From Craterilacuibacter sinensis (GTDB taxonomy: Bacteria; Pseudomonadota; Gammaproteobacteria; Burkholderiales; Chromobacteriaceae): 64,000 nucleotides of DNA. The first letter of the stretch is position 1, and each line of letters starts with the position of its first letter. Positions 61,817-64,000 of this stretch are shown one piece after another. Where the stretch lies: the NCBI RefSeq assembly GCF_009831765.1, contig NZ_WSSB01000005.1:62001-126000 (forward strand). The letters are read 5' to 3'. Below the pieces are notes generated by a model. That model made no database searches and was not told the origin of the DNA. It worked only from the letters and a program-made list of their open reading frames with translations. Both the position numbers and the translations under genes were made by a program.

Positions 61817-62131
61817 TTAGAAGTACTTGGCCGGGCGCGCGATGCCGGGCTGGCAGTCGACGGTGTATTCGACGATATCCACGCCCAAGCGTGTCAGGTC
61901 TGCAGCCCAAGGGCCGGCCGGGTCGCGTTTGATGTCGATCAGGGTGCGGTCGGCCAAATAGTCGAGCTCGCGGCGCAGCTCCAGCGCAGTCGCGTCGGGG
62001 TAGACGCCCTGCAAGGTCGACAGGATCAGCGCCTCGTGCGCGCCCACCGGGCGGGCATTGTTCAGGGTCAGCAAGATGGCCCAGCGCATCGATTCGCGGC
62101 GAGCCTTAAGTGGGTCCAGGGCAGTGTGCAT
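61817..62131 (-). CDS. Mu gp26-like protein
   Basis: A 104-residue protein with a winged-helix-like pattern (MRWAILLTLNNARPVGAHEA, ALELRRELDYLADRTLIDI), similar to the small gp26-type protein upstream of the terminase in Mu-like phages. Function unknown; regulation of packaging or transcription is conceivable. The start at 62131 is 1 bp from the DUF2730 stop. Confidence 0.78.
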   Translation of the reverse strand: MHTALDPLKARRESMRWAILLTLNNARPVGAHEALILSTLQGVYPDATALELRRELDYLADRTLIDIKRDPAGPWAADLTRLGVDIVEYTVDCQPGIARPAKYF

Positions 62132-62132
62132 A

Positions 62133-62483
62133 TCAGGGTCTTCCTTTGATGGCCAGCTGTTGCAGGCTGTGGGCCACGCCATCGAGCTTGGCTTCGATCG
62201 TGGTCTGGTTACGGATAAAGTCTTCGCGGCGGACATACTCGAGCGGCAAGCTGGCCACCAGCTTGAGCACGTCCTTCTCCAGTTCGGATAACTTGGTGCG
62301 CTGGGTTTCCAGCGTTTCGGCCGTTGTCTTTTGCGACTCGGCCACGCTCAGGAACTTCTGGTCGATATTGCGGCTGACCTGGCCGGCCAGAATCCGGGCG
62401 ACAGTCCAGAAGCCGCCCAAAATGGTCAGCAGCAGGCTGACGACCTGCCATAGCGATAAGGTCAGGATCATCGTGTCTTCCAT
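62133..62483 (-). CDS. DUF2730 protein (Mu gp25-like)
   Basis: A 116-residue protein with one N-terminal membrane helix (about 5-27, LSLWQVVSLLLTILGGFW) and a coiled coil behind it (ETLETQRTKLSELEKDV). This is the DUF2730 pattern of Mu-like phages. Overlaps traR by 16 bp. Role unknown. Confidence 0.85.
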   Translation of the reverse strand: MEDTMILTLSLWQVVSLLLTILGGFWTVARILAGQVSRNIDQKFLSVAESQKTTAETLETQRTKLSELEKDVLKLVASLPLEYVRREDFIRNQTTIEAKLDGVAHSLQQLAIKGRP

Positions 62484-62677
62484 TTTTCGTAATCGTTTTG
62501 GCAGTCAATGCAGCGGCGGCAGCTGGGCATCGCCTGGCGGCGTAGGGGCGGGATTTCATCGCCGCAGTCGATGCACTCCATCGTGCCAGGCTCACTTGTC
62601 TGGCTTGCTTGTCGTGCAGACAGTGCCGCTTCGCGCAGTTGTTCATCCATGGCCTGCGCCTGATCAAAGAGATCCAT
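62468..62677 (-). CDS. TraR/DksA C4-type zinc finger protein
   Basis: A 69-residue DksA-like regulator. The zinc site is C-x2-C...C-x2-C (CIDCGDEIPP and CRRCIDCQ), with a short N-terminal helix carrying acidic residues (DLFDQAQAMDEQL) in place of the DksA coiled coil. Such phage proteins bind RNA polymerase in the secondary channel and shift transcription as ppGpp would. Confidence 0.92.
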   Translation of the reverse strand: MDLFDQAQAMDEQLREAALSARQASQTSEPGTMECIDCGDEIPPLRRQAMPSCRRCIDCQNDYEKWKTR

Positions 62678-63266
62678 CTGGCCCTCCCATGGTCAGCGTG
62701 CGGTACTGGTCGACTAGGCTGTCCAGTTCACGGCACCAGCGGCCGTAGTCGGCGGCATGGGCAATGAGGTCTTCCGGTGGTAGCCCTGCACCGGCGTCGG
62801 CGGCGGAAGCGGCTTGTCCAGCAGCTCCGGCCCCGGGCGTGGGCAAAGCCGGATCGTTTTCGGGGTAGCCAAGGGCGGCTCGGTAGAGGCGCAGCCCATC
62901 AGGGCCAATGCCAGTAAAAGCGGCGCCATCCGATTTGGTCGCATCATCAATCCTTGTCTGCAATTGTTGCTGGGTGTGCGCCAGGCGGGCGCGGGTCTGG
63001 ATCAGCGCCCAGCCGACCTGATGGGCCGCATCGTTCAGGCGTTGCTGTTCGGCCACTGCCGTAGCCAGTTCGGCGCTACGGTCTGTCTGAGCAGCGAGCA
63101 GGGCTTTGTCGTGCGTTTGGGTCAGCGCGAGGATCTGTGCCTGATGTGCACGATCTGACACAAGCACACCTGCTTCGAAGCCGAAATAGGCGGTAAAGGC
63201 CAGCGGGATGATCCAGCGTCCGATCTTCAGCGCATTGGCCAGCATCAGGCGGGTCGGGTTAAGCAT
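62664..63266 (-). CDS. Rz-like inner-membrane spanin
   Basis: A 200-residue protein with an N-terminal membrane anchor (about 15-35) and a long periplasmic coiled coil (TQTHDKALLAAQTDRSAELATAVAEQ family pattern). The C-terminal half ends LDSLVDQYRTLTMG. It works with Rz1, encoded inside it in another frame, to fuse inner and outer membranes at lysis. I chose the ATG at 63266; the longer reading is in the preceding small ORF. Confidence 0.85.
   Translation of the reverse strand: MLNPTRLMLANALKIGRWIIPLAFTAYFGFEAGVLVSDRAHQAQILALTQTHDKALLAAQTDRSAELATAVAEQQRLNDAAHQVGWALIQTRARLAHTQQQLQTRIDDATKSDGAAFTGIGPDGLRLYRAALGYPENDPALPTPGAGAAGQAASAADAGAGLPPEDLIAHAADYGRWCRELDSLVDQYRTLTMGGPDGSL
62714..62950 (-). 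CDS. Rz1-like outer-membrane spanin lipoprotein, nested in Rz
   Basis: A 78-residue frame wholly inside the Rz gene. It has a signal peptide and a lipobox (LLLALALMGCAS) and a proline-rich mature part (ELLDKPLPPPTPVQ), exactly the Rz1 layout. Start among MMMRPN is uncertain by one or two codons. Nested Rz/Rz1 pairs are well known. Confidence 0.82.
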   Translation of the reverse strand: MMMRPNRMAPLLLALALMGCASTEPPLATPKTIRLCPRPGPELLDKPLPPPTPVQGYHRKTSLPMPPTTAAGAVNWTA

Positions 63267-63414
63267 GGCGACTCCTGTTTTGACGCTTGGCACGACGGGC
63301 TGCGGCAATGCCCGTGCGTCGGCCTGGGGTCGGGCTCTGGATGGTATGGGCGGGCAATAACCATTGACTCGGTAGTACCGGCCTTGGCAGCAGGGCAAGC
63401 AGAAGCCTAAGCAT
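63259..63414 (-). CDS. possible 51-residue small lysis-region protein
   Basis: A reading frame that overlaps the holin-like gene's stop by a few bases and ends over the Rz start (ATGCTTAA), giving full coupling. The peptide opens MLRLLLALLPRPVLP, then is Arg-rich at the end. The dense overlap suggests that it is translated; a role is unknown. The Rz start would otherwise lack a clear ribosome site. Confidence 0.4.
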   Translation of the reverse strand: MLRLLLALLPRPVLPSQWLLPAHTIQSPTPGRRTGIAAARRAKRQNRSRHA

Positions 63415-63643
63415 GGCTATTCTCCTTTTCCGGTTTGCCGCGCCAGGCTGCGATCAGGCGCAATGCCGCCGCATAGCCGCCGACCAGGCCGAGGTAGATC
63501 AGCCAGGTGTCGGTAGACAGCGTGTTGTGCATGCCCTGGTAAACAAACATGCCGGTTGCCGTGGCGCAGGCCACATTGGCCCAGAGCTTGGTGTGGCTCA
63601 TACGGCCGGTATCCGGGTTGGAAATCAGATCAGACAGTCGCAT
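63407..63643 (-). CDS. holin-like small membrane protein (DUF2644)
   Basis: A 78-residue protein with two membrane helices (about 20-38 and 45-65). MRLSDLISNPDTGRMSHTKLW matches the start of DUF2644 proteins of Mu-like prophages (HI1490-type). Its place between the amidase and Rz suggests a holin or lysis helper. Confidence 0.8.
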   Translation of the reverse strand: MRLSDLISNPDTGRMSHTKLWANVACATATGMFVYQGMHNTLSTDTWLIYLGLVGGYAAALRLIAAWRGKPEKENSHA

Positions 63644-63646
63644 GGT

Positions 63647-64000
63647 CTACTCCAGCGTGTGGCCACTGACCGGCTGCATGCCGCCAGCGATCCACGCGGC
63701 AACGTCAAAGCCCGGGCAGGTCTTGGTCCATTCGTTCGGGGTTATTTGTCCGTCACCGTTCAGATCCGGCGACAGGTCGCGATGGCCGGTAATACGGGCA
63801 GTCGGGTATTGCGCCTGCAGTGCCTTCACCAGACTGTGCAGGGCATCCCACTGGGCGCGGGTGTAGCGGTCGGTGCCGACCAGACAGATTCCGATCGAAT
63901 TGGCATTGTGGCCTTGGGCGTGGGCGCCGACTTCGTCCAGCGCGCGTCCCAGTGACTTGCGCCCATCGGTATCCAGCACGAAGTGATAGCCAATCGACGT
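63647..64000 (-). CDS. N-acetylmuramoyl-L-alanine amidase (endolysin), 5' end beyond window
   Basis: The last 118 or so codons of an Amidase_2/PGRP-type endolysin. Visible are YHFVLDTDGR (the frame is open to the window edge), GAHAQGHNANSIGICLVG, a zinc-ligand ITGHRDLSPDLNGDGQI and CPGFDVAAWI at the end. An apparent start at 63979 is a GTG inside a conserved motif, so the true start lies past 64000. It cuts the amide bond between sugar and peptide in murein. Confidence 0.9.
   Translation of the reverse strand, partial: TSIGYHFVLDTDGRKSLGRALDEVGAHAQGHNANSIGICLVGTDRYTRAQWDALHSLVKALQAQYPTARITGHRDLSPDLNGDGQITPNEWTKTCPGFDVAAWIAGGMQPVSGHTLE

Larger units (their letters stand above)
39708..64000 (-). 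mobile_element. prophage B: Mu-like transposable prophage (late region, continues past the window)
   Basis: From the TG at 39708 to the window edge, the genes follow the Mu late order in reverse: lysis, TraR, terminase, portal, head, sheath, tube, tape measure, baseplate, tail fibre. Nearly all are on the minus strand with overlapping starts and stops, and no frameshifted core gene was seen. The right end has the same 93-bp sequence as element A. Early genes (repressor, transposase A/B, Mor) should lie beyond 64000, where a CA followed by CTGCT would mark the other end. No Gin/mom module is present at the right end. Confidence 0.9.

Overview
The window is GC-rich bacterial DNA. It looks like a betaproteobacterium, most likely of the Neisseriales/Chromobacteriaceae type. 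That placement is inferred from gene content (arginine-32 type elongation factor P beside EarP, an rnfABCDGE-nth operon, DdaR/DdaH, yjcH-actP-acs, a YfiR-type c-di-GMP operon) and was not tested by any search. The first 34.7 kb is ordinary chromosome; the remaining 29 kb is transposable-phage DNA.

Chromosomal part (1-34763). A DUF924 gene is followed by a 560-bp non-coding island of nested inverted repeats. Next is a methylarginine/arginine module: a sigma54 activator (DdaR-like) divergent from dimethylarginine hydrolase and an arginine/ornithine-type antiporter, with a good -24/-12 promoter and three copies of a 16-bp site between them. Elongation factor P and its rhamnosyltransferase EarP follow, then a CoA-transferase, a glutamine-synthetase-like ligase, a large AsmA/DUF748 protein, a CYTH protein, a glutamine amidotransferase and a lipoprotein HtrA protease. 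The minus-strand rnfA-B-C-D-G-E-nth operon encodes an ion-pumping electron-transport complex whose RnfC carries five C-terminal repeats. A plus-strand operon joins a TonB-dependent receptor, a YfiR-like periplasmic protein and a PAS/GGDEF diguanylate cyclase. A chemoreceptor with a PilZ domain, a DUF808 membrane protein and the acetate operon yjcH-actP-acs complete the part.

Element A (34769-39701). This 4.9-kb segment starts with TG, ends with CA and is flanked by the 5-bp duplication TCTGC, the signature of Mu-type transposition. It holds a plus-strand operon (unknown protein, shortened Mu-I-like protease, AlpA regulator, Ash/Icd-like ORF, small proteins) with a P4-like structured leader RNA. 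On the minus strand are a 3' scrap of a Mu G gene and a Mor-family activator. Beyond these lie a field of 10-bp repeats in two flavours, an IS5-family transposase scrap and the C-terminal half of an S24 repressor. It is either a wrecked transposable prophage or, more interestingly, a satellite-like element that uses transposable-phage ends.

Prophage B (39708 to the end of the window, continuing beyond). This is a largely intact Mu-like prophage in reverse orientation. Its right end lies 6 bp from the end of element A and shares a 93-bp sequence with A's right end. The late genes run on the minus strand from lysis (amidase, holin-like protein, Rz/Rz1) through TraR, terminase, portal, head and tail genes to the tail fibre. 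Points of interest are a programmed -1 frameshift in the tail assembly chaperone, a two-gene membrane cargo between the G and I genes, a C-terminal extension on the head morphogenesis protein, and two perfect palindromes that enclose start codons. Transposase, repressor and other early genes lie outside the window. No tRNA, rRNA or CRISPR array was seen.
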